This document shows positions 10,041-18,651 of a stretch of 60,468 nt of DNA, piece by piece. The stretch is from Sphingomonadaceae bacterium (GTDB lineage Bacteria; Pseudomonadota; Alphaproteobacteria; Sphingomonadales; Sphingomonadaceae), in contig CANGJI010000007.1 of assembly GCA_947454135.1 (NCBI GenBank), forward strand, positions 1 through 60,468. Reading direction: 5' to 3'. Within the stretch, counting starts at the first letter, position 1. Each line of letters begins with the position of its first letter. Position numbers and translations under genes: made by a program. The notes beneath the pieces are model-generated. The model did no database searches. It was not told the DNA's origin and was given only the letters and a program-made list of their open reading frames with translations.

Positions 10041-10565
10041 CTACCAGGGGATGATCAGCTGCTTGCCGTCCCAGTTTTCGGACTCATGGCGCGCCCGCGC
10101 ATACATGCCGCGGATAATCTCGCTCTCGGGGTAGAGCTCGATCATGTGGCCCATGGTGGCGCGCGCATCGATGTAGCAAATCTGCGCGCCGAAGCTCACG
10201 GTGAACTCGCTCGCCACCGGCATACCCGCCGCGACATAACGGTCACGCGTGCCTTCGTAGTCCTCGCAGAACATCGCCATGTGGTGGATGCCCCCACCCC
10301 CATTCGGATACATGTCGTGGAAGGCGCTGGGGCCCGTCGAGACGAGTTCGACCAGTTCGATATTGAGATCGCCGCTCTGCACGAACACGCCGCGAATGCG
10401 GATCGGCTCAGCGGGCTGGCCGCGATAGACGTGATCGGAAAGCACTCCGTTGCCGCCGCCGATGAACGGCCCCATGCCGAACAGCGCATTGTAGCGCGCG
10501 CAGGCCGCTTCGAGGTTGTCCACCACGTGGCAGACCTGAATGAACGCTCCGCTCGGTACCGTCAT
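10041..10565 (-). CDS. VOC (glyoxalase/dioxygenase superfamily) protein
   Basis: 174 residues with two beta-alpha-beta-beta-beta modules: the first begins IQVCHVVDNLEAA and the second GGIHHMAMFCEDY, each supplying a candidate metal-ligand histidine, with a glutamate near the C-terminus (HMIELYP). Members act as glyoxalases, epimerases, lyases or extradiol dioxygenases. The start at 10565 is preceded by GGGAGG. It lies 14 bases downstream of the benzoylformate decarboxylase on the same strand and is probably co-transcribed. Substrate unknown. Confidence 0.75.
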   Translation of the reverse strand: MTVPSGAFIQVCHVVDNLEAACARYNALFGMGPFIGGGNGVLSDHVYRGQPAEPIRIRGVFVQSGDLNIELVELVSTGPSAFHDMYPNGGGGIHHMAMFCEDYEGTRDRYVAAGMPVASEFTVSFGAQICYIDARATMGHMIELYPESEIIRGMYARARHESENWDGKQLIIPW

Positions 10566-10579
10566 GGATAAACCTCCCG

Positions 10580-12136
10580 CTAATCGACAACAGCCTCCAC
10601 GAGGCTCGGAACATCGGCCGCGAACGACCATTTGAGCGCTTCATCGAGGGTAGCCGCCGTCTCCGCCCGCCGCGCGGCGACTCCTTGCGCCTCAGCCAGC
10701 GCGCAGAAATCGAGATGCGGCAGCTGTGTTCCGGGCAGCGACTGCATGCCGAACTTGCGGCCAAAGCTGTGCAGCGCCTCGTAGCGACCGTTCTTGATGA
10801 TCACGAAGCTCACGGGCGTGCCGAGCTGCGCAGCGGCATGCAGTCCCTGTATCGCGTACATGCTGGACCCGTCCCCGATCACGGCAATGACCTTGTCGCC
10901 AGTGCGCGCCAGCGCCGTCCCGATGGCGGCTGGCAGGCCATAGCCAAGCCCGCCGCTTGCCGTCGTATAGAACGTATCGCGCTCCACGATTGGCAGCCTG
11001 TCGTGCATCGCACCCCGGCTGGAGGCCGCTTCCTCGACGATGATCGAGCCCTTGGGGCGCAGCGCCGCGATCTGCTGGAGCAAGTAGGCATCGGTCATCA
11101 CGCTGCCATCGAGCCTCGGCAGCGGCGCCAGCAAGGCGGGCGGATCGCGCCGCACTGGCGCAGGCCCCGCCAGCAACGTCTCCAGCGCAAGCCGGCAGTT
11201 CGCGACCACCGCGTTGCCCTCGGGCAGCCAGGCGGCATGGACCGGATTGTCACCGATGAACCACAAGTCCGCGCCTTCTGGCACATGCGGGCCGAAGCCT
11301 TCCACATGATAGAGCGACATCGGCCCGCCCAGCACGAGGATCAGATCATGCCCGCCAAGGCTCTCCACAATCGCCTCGCGCCCAGCCGTCAGGAAGCCGC
11401 GGAACAGCGGATGGTTCTCCGGAAAGCTGCACTGCGAGGATAGCGGCGCGACCCACACGCCCGCCTGATGCCGTTCGGCGAGCGCGATCACCTGATCCCA
11501 CGCCCCGTCCCGGCCTACTCCGGCGCCAACCACAAAGACCGGATTTCGAGCCTTGGCCAAGGCTGCGGCCGCTTCTCCCAGCGCAGCCGGATCGCCCGGG
11601 TTGCGCGCGAACATCCGCCGCGCGGAGACGGGATCGCACTCCCGGTCCCAATCGTCGATCGGCACGGAAACGAACGTCGGCCCCCACGGCGGCTCCATCG
11701 CCACGTGATAGGCGCGCGCAATGGCGGCTGGCACGTCCTCCGCCCGCGCCGGCTCGCACGCCCACTTCACGAACGGCTGCGGAAACTCGGTCGCTTGCTG
11801 GGCGAACAGAAACGGCTCGTACGGCAAGATAGAGCGCGCCTGCTGCCCCGCAGTCACAACCAGCGGCGTCTGGTTCTTGTAGGCGGTAAACAGATTGCCG
11901 AGCGCGTGGCCTGTCCCCGCAGAGCTGTGCAGATTGACCAGAGCCGCATTGCGGGTCGCCTGTGCGTAGCCATCGGCCATCGCCAGCACGACGGATTCCT
12001 GCAAGCCCAGCACATAGCGGAAATGCTCCGGGAAATCGCGGAACATCGGCAGCTCGGTCGAACCCGGGTTACCGAACACCGTCGTCATCCCATAGGCTTC
12101 AAGCAGGGCGAAAGTCGCCTCGCGGACGGTCGTCAT
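10580..12136 (-). CDS. mdlC: Benzoylformate decarboxylase-like ThDP enzyme
   Basis: 518 residues, close to the 528 of Pseudomonas putida BFD. Catalytic residues fall at the same positions: S26 in GNPGSTE, E47 in LQESV and H70 in NLHSSAG, with the second active-site histidine in LYHVEGF. The ThDP motif is GDGSSMYAIQ...IIKN. Known function: decarboxylation of benzoylformate (from mandelate) to benzaldehyde. The rest of a mandelate pathway (racemase, dehydrogenase, benzaldehyde dehydrogenase) is not adjacent, so another aromatic 2-oxoacid may be the substrate. It diverges from the esterase gene over a 162-base spacer. The start at 12136 was chosen because longer frames add no family sequence. 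Confidence 0.85.
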   Translation of the reverse strand: MTTVREATFALLEAYGMTTVFGNPGSTELPMFRDFPEHFRYVLGLQESVVLAMADGYAQATRNAALVNLHSSAGTGHALGNLFTAYKNQTPLVVTAGQQARSILPYEPFLFAQQATEFPQPFVKWACEPARAEDVPAAIARAYHVAMEPPWGPTFVSVPIDDWDRECDPVSARRMFARNPGDPAALGEAAAALAKARNPVFVVGAGVGRDGAWDQVIALAERHQAGVWVAPLSSQCSFPENHPLFRGFLTAGREAIVESLGGHDLILVLGGPMSLYHVEGFGPHVPEGADLWFIGDNPVHAAWLPEGNAVVANCRLALETLLAGPAPVRRDPPALLAPLPRLDGSVMTDAYLLQQIAALRPKGSIIVEEAASSRGAMHDRLPIVERDTFYTTASGGLGYGLPAAIGTALARTGDKVIAVIGDGSSMYAIQGLHAAAQLGTPVSFVIIKNGRYEALHSFGRKFGMQSLPGTQLPHLDFCALAEAQGVAARRAETAATLDEALKWSFAADVPSLVEAVVD

Positions 12137-12298
12137 GGTCTCTCCCGTGTCTTTGTAATGGGGTTCTGCCCCCCCGCAGCGCCAAACACAACCGGCGCCA
12201 GCCTCGCTGCTCGCGGTGCGAAACGCATGGCAACAAAGCCCCTTGCCGTGCGGCACCCGGCCCGCAATGTAGAGGCAAGAGCAAAAGAGGATGCCCCG

Positions 12299-13243
12299 AT
12301 GACCACCCGCCATCTCGTCGATCCGGATTTCCTGCCGCTGATCGATCTCCTGCCGGATAACGCCTTTACCCGCGAGACCCTCCCGGCGATCCGCGCCGAA
12401 TCCGAAAACCGCTTCGCCTTCGTCGGTGCGCCCCCGATCGCCCCCGAAATCAAGGTGATCGAGGGCGATGGCGGCCCGCTCGAGGTCTACTGGTACGATC
12501 CGGCCCCCGGCACATCAGGCCGCGCCGCCCTGCTCCATATCCACGGCGGCGGCATGGTCATCGGCTCGGCGCGTTCGATGCAGCAGGCGCCTTCGGGCAT
12601 GGCGGCTGCGCTCGGCATTCCGGTCGCCTCCGTCGAATATCGTCTGGCGCCCGATCACCCGTTCCCCGCGCCGCAGAACGATTGCTACGCCGCGCTCAAG
12701 TGGCTCGCCGCAAATGCTGACGAACTTGGCGTCGATGCCTCGCGCATCGGCATAACCGGCGAAAGCGCGGGCGGAGGGCTCGCCGCAGCGACCGCGCTCA
12801 TGGCGCGCGATCTTGGCGGTCCGGCACTTGCAGCGCAGTTCCTCACCTACCCGATGCTTGATCACCGCACCGGCAGCCCCGATTGCCCCTATGGCAACCC
12901 GATCACCGGCGAATTCGTGTGGACGCGGCTCCACAACCGGTTCGGCTGGGAATGCCTGCAGGGCGACTATGCGGCGGACGATGACCGCAAGGGCTGGTTC
13001 TCTCCCGCCCTCGCCGAAGACCTCTCCGGCCTGCCGCCAACATGGATCGGCACCGGCAGCCTCGATCTGTTCCTCGATGAGGATCTCGACTACGCGCTGC
13101 GACTGGTAAAGGCAGGCGTCCCGGTGGAACTGCACTCCTATCCGGGCGCAATCCACGCCTTCAACGCGATTGCCGAGGCCACCACGGCAAGAGCCTTCAC
13201 CCGCGACCTGCTCGGCGCCATGGCCCGCATGCTGCGGATCTGA
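12299..13243 (+). CDS. Alpha/beta hydrolase, hormone-sensitive-lipase family esterase
   Basis: 314 residues. The oxyanion motif HGGG begins at H82 and the nucleophile elbow is GESAGG with S156; the acid and histidine are likely the DLFLDE aspartate and the GAIHAF histidine near the C-terminus. These define the HSL (family IV) carboxylesterases, which hydrolyse short acyl esters in the cytoplasm. AAGAGG precedes the ATG. It diverges from the decarboxylase gene and is followed after 13 bases by the hydroxyisourate hydrolase. Natural substrate unknown. Confidence 0.85.
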   Translation: MTTRHLVDPDFLPLIDLLPDNAFTRETLPAIRAESENRFAFVGAPPIAPEIKVIEGDGGPLEVYWYDPAPGTSGRAALLHIHGGGMVIGSARSMQQAPSGMAAALGIPVASVEYRLAPDHPFPAPQNDCYAALKWLAANADELGVDASRIGITGESAGGGLAAATALMARDLGGPALAAQFLTYPMLDHRTGSPDCPYGNPITGEFVWTRLHNRFGWECLQGDYAADDDRKGWFSPALAEDLSGLPPTWIGTGSLDLFLDEDLDYALRLVKAGVPVELHSYPGAIHAFNAIAEATTARAFTRDLLGAMARMLRI

Positions 13244-13256
13244 GACAGGATAACCG

Positions 13257-13655
13257 ATGAACCTGATAAAGCCGTTCATGCTCGCCGCGATGACGCTGGG
13301 CGCCGCTCCCGCCGCAGCCGCGGACATCTCCACGCATATCCTTGATCTGGCGCGCGGCACCGGAGGCGCGGGCGTGCCCGTCACGCTGGCGCGGAAAGAT
13401 GCCGCAGGGACCTGGGCCAAGGTCGCCGAAGCGAGCACCGATGCCAATGGCCGCGTCCGCAGCTTCGGTCCGGGCGAAAACTTCGTGCCCGGCACCTACC
13501 GGCTCCAGTTCGACATGACCCGCTATGCCGACGGCCCCGCCGCGCCGTTCTTTCCGGAGATCGTCATCACCTTCAGCGTGACCGACGCTGGCGCGCATTA
13601 TCACGTGCCGGTGGCGGTCAGCCCCTTCGGCTACTCCACGTATCGCGGTAACTGA
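13257..13655 (+). CDS. uraH: 5-hydroxyisourate hydrolase (transthyretin-like), exported
   Basis: 132 residues with a signal peptide (about 1-22, ending AAAA before DISTH). The transthyretin-like core shows the HIUase signatures: the THILDL histidine, an arginine in GRVRSF, a YHVPV histidine and the C-terminal YRG motif (here YRGN instead of the usual YRGS). It hydrolyses 5-hydroxyisourate to OHCU in purine catabolism. Export to the periplasm is known for some bacterial members. No other urate genes are adjacent. Confidence 0.85.
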   Translation: MNLIKPFMLAAMTLGAAPAAAADISTHILDLARGTGGAGVPVTLARKDAAGTWAKVAEASTDANGRVRSFGPGENFVPGTYRLQFDMTRYADGPAAPFFPEIVITFSVTDAGAHYHVPVAVSPFGYSTYRGN

Positions 13656-13761
13656 GGCGGCACGACCATTAGTCCAGCTGATTGGCTCCATCAGTAATTC
13701 GGCATTCCATTCCGCCGCGCCGCCTCTAAAGTTGTGGCGAGGGATGGAAGAGGGACCCTAA
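13656..13761 (+). promoter_or_regulatory. Leader region of the carnitine operon
   Basis: This 106-base spacer is the only sizeable non-coding stretch before the nine-kilobase operon, so a promoter is expected here. It contains a weak dyad CTGAT-N7-ATCAG (13678-13694) and a GGAAGAGGG ribosome site before the ATG at 13762. I see no clear -35/-10 pair. Confidence 0.35.
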
Positions 13762-14652
13762 ATGAATTTCGAAACCTTCATCACCTGCGCCGTCACCGGC
13801 TCGGGCAATACCGCTGACAAGCATCCGGGCCTGCCCATCACTCCCGCACAGATCGCCGACGCCGCGATCGAGGCTGCGAAGGCCGGCGCTGCCATCGCCC
13901 ACATCCACGTCCGCGATCCCGAAACCGGCAAGGGCAGCCGCGATGTCGCGCTCTACCGCGAGGTCGTCGAGCGCATCCGCGCGAGCGATACCGACGTCAT
14001 CATCAACCTCACGGCCGGCATGGGCGGCGATATCGTGTTCGGCCCGGGCGAGAATCCCTTCCCGCTCGATCCCGCCGGCACCGACATGGTCGGCCCGATG
14101 GAGCGCCTGCTCCACGTGCAGGAATTGCTGCCCGAAATCTGCACACTCGATTGCGGCACGATGAACTTCGCCGAAGCCGATTACGTGATGACCAACACGC
14201 CCGGCATGCTGCGCACAATGGCCGCCGAAGTGCAGCGCCTTGGCGTGCGGCCCGAGCTTGAAGTGTTCGATACCGGCCACCTCGTGTTCGTGAAGGAAAT
14301 GATCCGCGACGGGCTGCTTGATGATCCGGTGATGATCCAGCTGTGCATGGGCATTCCCTATGGCGCACCGGACGATCCTCTGACCACAATGGCAATGGTC
14401 CACCAGCTGCCGCCGGGCGCCGTGTTCAGCGGCTTCTCGATTGGCCGCAACCAGTTGCCGTTCGTCGCCATGGCTGCGCTGGCCGGGGGCAATGTGCGGG
14501 TCGGGCTGGAAGACAATCTCTATATCGGGCGCGGCCAGCTTGCCACCAATGGCCAGCTCACCGAACGCGCGGTGCAGATCCTGACGGGCATGGGCGCGCG
14601 CATCCTGACACCCGCCGAAGTGCGTACCAAGCTCAAGCTGACCAAGCGCTGA
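13762..14652 (+). CDS. cdhC: 3-dehydrocarnitine:acetyl-CoA cleavage enzyme (BKACE, DUF849)
   Basis: 296 residues of the beta-keto acid cleavage enzyme family. The zinc motif [11 protein letters not shown] gives H47 and H49, and the N-terminus ([11 protein letters not shown]) is typical. Family reaction: a beta-keto acid plus acetyl-CoA gives acetoacetate plus a new acyl-CoA. Directly downstream (10 bases) is carnitine dehydrogenase, whose product is 3-dehydrocarnitine, so the likely reaction is 3-dehydrocarnitine + acetyl-CoA -> betainyl-CoA + acetoacetate. Substrate assignment rests on this neighbour; the family call itself is firm. Confidence 0.9.
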   Translation: MNFETFITCAVTGSGNTADKHPGLPITPAQIADAAIEAAKAGAAIAHIHVRDPETGKGSRDVALYREVVERIRASDTDVIINLTAGMGGDIVFGPGENPFPLDPAGTDMVGPMERLLHVQELLPEICTLDCGTMNFAEADYVMTNTPGMLRTMAAEVQRLGVRPELEVFDTGHLVFVKEMIRDGLLDDPVMIQLCMGIPYGAPDDPLTTMAMVHQLPPGAVFSGFSIGRNQLPFVAMAALAGGNVRVGLEDNLYIGRGQLATNGQLTERAVQILTGMGARILTPAEVRTKLKLTKR

Positions 14653-14662
14653 AAGACAGACC

Positions 14663-16150
14663 ATGACCCCTGAAATTCGCAAGGTCGGCATTGTCGGCGG
14701 CGGCGTGATCGGCGCTGGCTGGGCTGCCCGTTTCGTGCTCAACGGGATCGACGTTTCGATCTACGATCCCGACCCCGAGATCGAGCGCAAGACCGCTGCC
14801 GTCATCGCCAATGCCCGCCGCGCACTGGCGCGCCTGTTCGGCAACGCGCTACCGCCGGAAGGCAGCATCACCTTCGCAGCCAGCCTGCAAGACGCAGTGC
14901 GAGAGGCTGATTTCATTCAGGAAAGCCTGCCCGAGCGCGAAGACCTCAAGATCCGCCTGCTCGCCGAGATGGACGCGGCCATGCCTGCCCATGCAGTCAT
15001 CGGCTCCTCCACGTCCGGCCTGCTTCCCACCAAGCTCCAATCCGGCATGGCGCGGCCTGACCGGCTCGTTGTCGGCCACCCGTTCAATCCGGTCTATCTC
15101 CTCCCGCTCGTCGAGATCTGCGGCGGCGACCAGACCAGCCAGCAGACCAAGGACATCGCCGCCGCCGTCTACACGCGGATCGGCATGAAGGTGCTCCACG
15201 TCCGCAAGGAAATCGACGGTTTCATTGCCGACCGCCTGCTCGAAGCTGTGTGGCGTGAGGCGCTGTGGCTGATCAACGACGGGATCGCGACGGCTTCCGA
15301 GATCGACGATGCCGTCCGTTTCGGTGCGGGCATGCGCTGGTCGTTCATGGGCACCTTCCTCGTCTACCGCCTCGCGGGCGGCGAAGAGGGCATGCGCCAT
15401 TTCCTCCACCAGTTCGGTCCCTCGATGGAATGGCCATGGACGAAGCTCATCGGCCCCAAGCTGACCGATGAGCTCATCGACACCATCGCCCGCCAATCCG
15501 ATGAGCAGGCCGGCGGGATCGACCTGCGCACTTATGAGAAGCTGCGCGACGATTGCCTTGTCGACCTCACCCACGCGCTTGAACGCAATGATTTCGCCTC
15601 GGGCCAGGTCGCCCGCGCGCACCGGGCCCGACTGGTGGCGGCCGGCAAGGATAGCGGCCCGACAATCGGCTCGATCCGCGATGACGGGCGGATGCTCACC
15701 ATCGCCACGCCGGTCCAGCCCGAGTGGATCGACTACAACGAGCATCTCACCGAATACTGCTACCTCAAGCTGTTCGGAGACGCGACGGACGTCGTCCTCG
15801 GCGCCATCGGTGCGGGTGCCGATTACGTCGCGGCAGGCCATTCATGGTACACCGTCGAAACGCATATCCGCCACCTTGGGCAGGCCCGACTGGGCGACAC
15901 AGTAGAGGTGCGCACCCGTGTGATCGCTGCCGACGGCAAGCGGCTGCACCTGTTCCATGAAATGGTCCGCGGCCCGGAAGCCGTGGTGATCGCGACAGCC
16001 GAACACATGCTCGTCCATGTCAACGCGGCCGCCGAAAAGTCGGTCCCCGCACCCGATGCCATGCAGCAGGCCGCGCAAGCGCTGGTTGCAGCGCAGGCCG
16101 CATTGCCGCCGCCCGAGGGCATGGGGCGCCAGATCAGGATGCCTGGCTAG
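14663..16150 (+). CDS. lcdH: L-carnitine 3-dehydrogenase fused to betainyl-CoA thioesterase
   Basis: 495 residues. The N-terminal two-thirds is a 3-hydroxyacyl-CoA-dehydrogenase-fold enzyme: NAD motif VGIVGGGVIGAGW (7-19), a SSTSGL...GHPFNPV active-site region and the helical C-terminal domain. From about residue 343 a hotdog thioesterase domain follows, with the WIDYNEH motif. This fusion matches the alphaproteobacterial carnitine dehydrogenase (CdhA+CdhB). It oxidises L-carnitine to 3-dehydrocarnitine with NAD, and the fused domain should hydrolyse the betainyl-CoA made by the preceding gene to glycine betaine. Confidence 0.9.
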   Translation: MTPEIRKVGIVGGGVIGAGWAARFVLNGIDVSIYDPDPEIERKTAAVIANARRALARLFGNALPPEGSITFAASLQDAVREADFIQESLPEREDLKIRLLAEMDAAMPAHAVIGSSTSGLLPTKLQSGMARPDRLVVGHPFNPVYLLPLVEICGGDQTSQQTKDIAAAVYTRIGMKVLHVRKEIDGFIADRLLEAVWREALWLINDGIATASEIDDAVRFGAGMRWSFMGTFLVYRLAGGEEGMRHFLHQFGPSMEWPWTKLIGPKLTDELIDTIARQSDEQAGGIDLRTYEKLRDDCLVDLTHALERNDFASGQVARAHRARLVAAGKDSGPTIGSIRDDGRMLTIATPVQPEWIDYNEHLTEYCYLKLFGDATDVVLGAIGAGADYVAAGHSWYTVETHIRHLGQARLGDTVEVRTRVIAADGKRLHLFHEMVRGPEAVVIATAEHMLVHVNAAAEKSVPAPDAMQQAAQALVAAQAALPPPEGMGRQIRMPG

Positions 16151-16192
16151 CAGCAGGCGCGCTGCCGGTAAAAAGGGGGGATCGCATACCGC

Positions 16193-17599
16193 ATGGCCTT
16201 GGTCGAAAGCCGCTCGATTGACTACATTCCCCTCGCCGAACGGCGCGGCAAGGTGCACCATCTCTGGCCGGTGTGGTTCATGGGCGATGCCCACCTCGCC
16301 ACGCTGGCGACGGGCGCGATCAGCGTGGTCGGCGGGCTGGACCTGTTCTGGTCGAGCCTTGCGGTCATCGGCGGCTGCGCTTTCGGTACCGTTCTGATGG
16401 CGCTTCACTGCACGCAGGGGCCGCATCTGGGCCTGCCGCAGATGATCCAGTCGCGCCCGCAGTTCGGCTATATCGGCGCGCTGCTGGTGTGGATCGTGGC
16501 GCTGTTCACCTACATCGGCTTCAACGCGCTCAACCAGTCGCTTGCGGCCAGCACACTCCACGAGCTTGTCGGCCTGCCCGAGGTGCCCGCGATCATCGGC
16601 TTCGGGCTCGTCGCCGCTTTGGTGGCGGGTATCGGTTATGATGTCATCCACAGCACCCAGCGCGTGCTCGCCTATATCATGCTGGCGGCGCTCGCGGTCT
16701 ACACCCTGGGCTTCTTTACCGCGTTCGATCTCGCCGCCTTGCTCAAGCCTGGCGAATTCAACCGCACCCTGTTCCTTGTCCAGTTCTTCGCGTCCGCCGG
16801 CTACCAGCTCAGCTGGTCGATCTACGTTTCGGACTACTCGCGCTACCTGCCGCGCGAAGTGGGGATCAAGTCGGCGTTCCTCTGGACCTTCTGCGGTGCC
16901 TTCATCGGCGGAACCTGGATGATGCTGGTGGGGGCCTTCGCCGGCGCGACCTTCACCGATCCCGATATCGTCGTCGCCCTGCGCCGCAGCGCAGATGCCA
17001 TGTTCGGCGGATTTGGCCTGTTCATGCTGGCGAGCAGCTTCTTCGGCCTCATCACGATCACCTCGCTCAATCTCTACGGCTCCTCCCTAACCCTGTTGAG
17101 CGTGATCGACAGCATCCGGCCCATCCCGCTCGGCGCCCCGGCACGGCTGGCCGCACTGATCGTCTGCCTGATCGCCTCACTGTCACTCTCGCTGGGCATG
17201 GGCGGCAACGTGCTCCACCAGTTCGAGGCGTTTCTGGGAGTGCTCGTCTACCTCTTCACGCCGTGGACTGCGATCAACCTCGCGGACTTCTTCTTCGTGC
17301 GCAAAGGTCGTTATTCGATCCGAGCGATGTTCATGGCGGACGGCATCTATGGCCGCTGGAACTGGCGCGGGCTGACCGCCTATGCCATCGGCTTCACCGC
17401 AATGATCCCCTTCTTCAAGACCGAGCTCTATGTCGGCCCCGTTGCACAGAGCCTTGGCGGGGCGGACATCTCGATGCTGGTCGGGCTACCGGTCTCGGCG
17501 GCGATCTATCTGCTGCTGTGCCGCAATCTGGATCTCGCTGCCGAACTGGCGCAAATACCGGCGCTCGACCGCAATCTCGAAACAGAGCCGGTGCGATGA
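16193..17599 (+). CDS. NCS1-family nucleobase:cation symporter-type permease
   Basis: 468 residues with about 12 hydrophobic segments and the NCS1 pattern (N-terminal PVWFMGDAHLATL, FGLITITSLNLYG, and TPWTAINLADFFFVRKG near TM9-10). Known NCS1 substrates are nucleobases, hydantoins, allantoin and vitamins. Its place inside a carnitine operon, between the dehydrogenase and later genes and ending in an ATGA overlap with the next gene, suggests it imports the operon's substrate. The fold is the LeuT fold shared with betaine/carnitine BCCT carriers, so a quaternary amine is conceivable but unproven. The ribosome site is a G-run at 16174-16180. Confidence 0.85.
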   Translation: MALVESRSIDYIPLAERRGKVHHLWPVWFMGDAHLATLATGAISVVGGLDLFWSSLAVIGGCAFGTVLMALHCTQGPHLGLPQMIQSRPQFGYIGALLVWIVALFTYIGFNALNQSLAASTLHELVGLPEVPAIIGFGLVAALVAGIGYDVIHSTQRVLAYIMLAALAVYTLGFFTAFDLAALLKPGEFNRTLFLVQFFASAGYQLSWSIYVSDYSRYLPREVGIKSAFLWTFCGAFIGGTWMMLVGAFAGATFTDPDIVVALRRSADAMFGGFGLFMLASSFFGLITITSLNLYGSSLTLLSVIDSIRPIPLGAPARLAALIVCLIASLSLSLGMGGNVLHQFEAFLGVLVYLFTPWTAINLADFFFVRKGRYSIRAMFMADGIYGRWNWRGLTAYAIGFTAMIPFFKTELYVGPVAQSLGGADISMLVGLPVSAAIYLLLCRNLDLAAELAQIPALDRNLETEPVR

Positions 17600-18651
17600 T
17601 GCGCTGGCTTCTCGCACTGGGAGCCCTCGTAGCGGCCCCCGCCAGTGCGCAACCGATCGACTTTCCGGGCCATTTCGATTCGATCGGCACCCCCGTTCGC
17701 AGCCTCGTCACCAGCGAGGGCCGCACCGTCCACTATACCGATACCGGGGAGACTGGCTGGCGCCCCATGCTCTTCGTCGGCGGCGTTGGCACCAGCGCCC
17801 GCGCCCCCGAACTCGTCGCCTTCCTCGATACCCTGCGCCGCCGCCTGCATGTCAGGATCATCTCGGTGGAGCGCAATGGCCTGGGCGACACCGCCTACGA
17901 TCCGAACTGGACCTTTGCCGACTACACCAGCGAGGTCGGGCAGGTTCTGAACCACCTGAAGATCGCGAGGTTCGCCCTCGTCGCCATCTCCGGCGGCGGA
18001 GCTTTTGCTGGCCACATCGCCGCCGCAATGCCGCAGCGCATAACCTCATGGCACATGCTCGCCGCCATCGCGCAGGCTCCTGCGGGAAGCGCCGTTTGCA
18101 CGGCAGAGCCCCCCGCGCTTGAAGCCATGCTGGCAAAGCAGGTGGGTGCCCCACGCGAATTCTGGGCGATGCCGTCCGAGGGTGTTGCCAGCAAGGTCAC
18201 CGGCTTTGCCGACCGCGCCGCCGACGAAGGCGCGCATGCCTATTTCATCGCCGGCCAGCACGGCGATTCCCGCGGCGTCGTCCGCGAGTATCGCAGCTTC
18301 TGCAATGCCCCCGCGGCGGTCGCGGCATTCCCTGCCCCCGCCTTCTTCACCTACGGCGAGGCCGACAAGCTCGTCCCGCCCGCGCAAGGCGAATTCTGGG
18401 CCAGCAAGGTCGCCGGCAAGGTCACCTTCCGCCGCTATCCGGGCGAAGGCCACGATGTGCAGTATCGCCACTGGGATCAGGTGCTGCTTGATGTCGCAGG
18501 GCACGGCGCGGAGATGCTGGTCTGCCGGAACGGACGCGCGCAGCTCATCCCCGGCGTGCTCGATCCCCTTCATCTGCCCAAGGGCACCACACTTGGCGTC
18601 TGCGCCTGGGTGGCGGCCGGAAAGGAGCCCGATCATGTCGCCGGACACTGA
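17596..18651 (+). CDS. Exported alpha/beta hydrolase
   Basis: 351 residues with a signal peptide (about 1-19, MRWLLALGALVAAPASAQ). The alpha/beta hydrolase core shows VGGVGTS, a nucleophile-elbow-like SGGGAF (normally GxSxG: here AISGGG), FTYGEADKLVPP and a GEGHDVQYRH histidine. It overlaps the permease stop by 4 bases, hence translational coupling. A periplasmic hydrolase in this operon could release a quaternary-amine substrate from an ester, for example an acylcarnitine; that is inference. The last 17 bases overlap the next gene. Confidence 0.75.
   Translation: MMRWLLALGALVAAPASAQPIDFPGHFDSIGTPVRSLVTSEGRTVHYTDTGETGWRPMLFVGGVGTSARAPELVAFLDTLRRRLHVRIISVERNGLGDTAYDPNWTFADYTSEVGQVLNHLKIARFALVAISGGGAFAGHIAAAMPQRITSWHMLAAIAQAPAGSAVCTAEPPALEAMLAKQVGAPREFWAMPSEGVASKVTGFADRAADEGAHAYFIAGQHGDSRGVVREYRSFCNAPAAVAAFPAPAFFTYGEADKLVPPAQGEFWASKVAGKVTFRRYPGEGHDVQYRHWDQVLLDVAGHGAEMLVCRNGRAQLIPGVLDPLHLPKGTTLGVCAWVAAGKEPDHVAGH

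Noticed and set aside
11468..12298. N-terminal extension of the esterase to 11468
   Set aside because: The extension lies antisense to the benzoylformate decarboxylase gene and has no esterase sequence; the ATG at 12299 has a ribosome site.
13678..13694. CTGAT-N7-ATCAG dyad as operator of the carnitine operon
   Set aside because: Arms of five bases occur often by chance and no second copy is seen; kept only as a note on the leader region.
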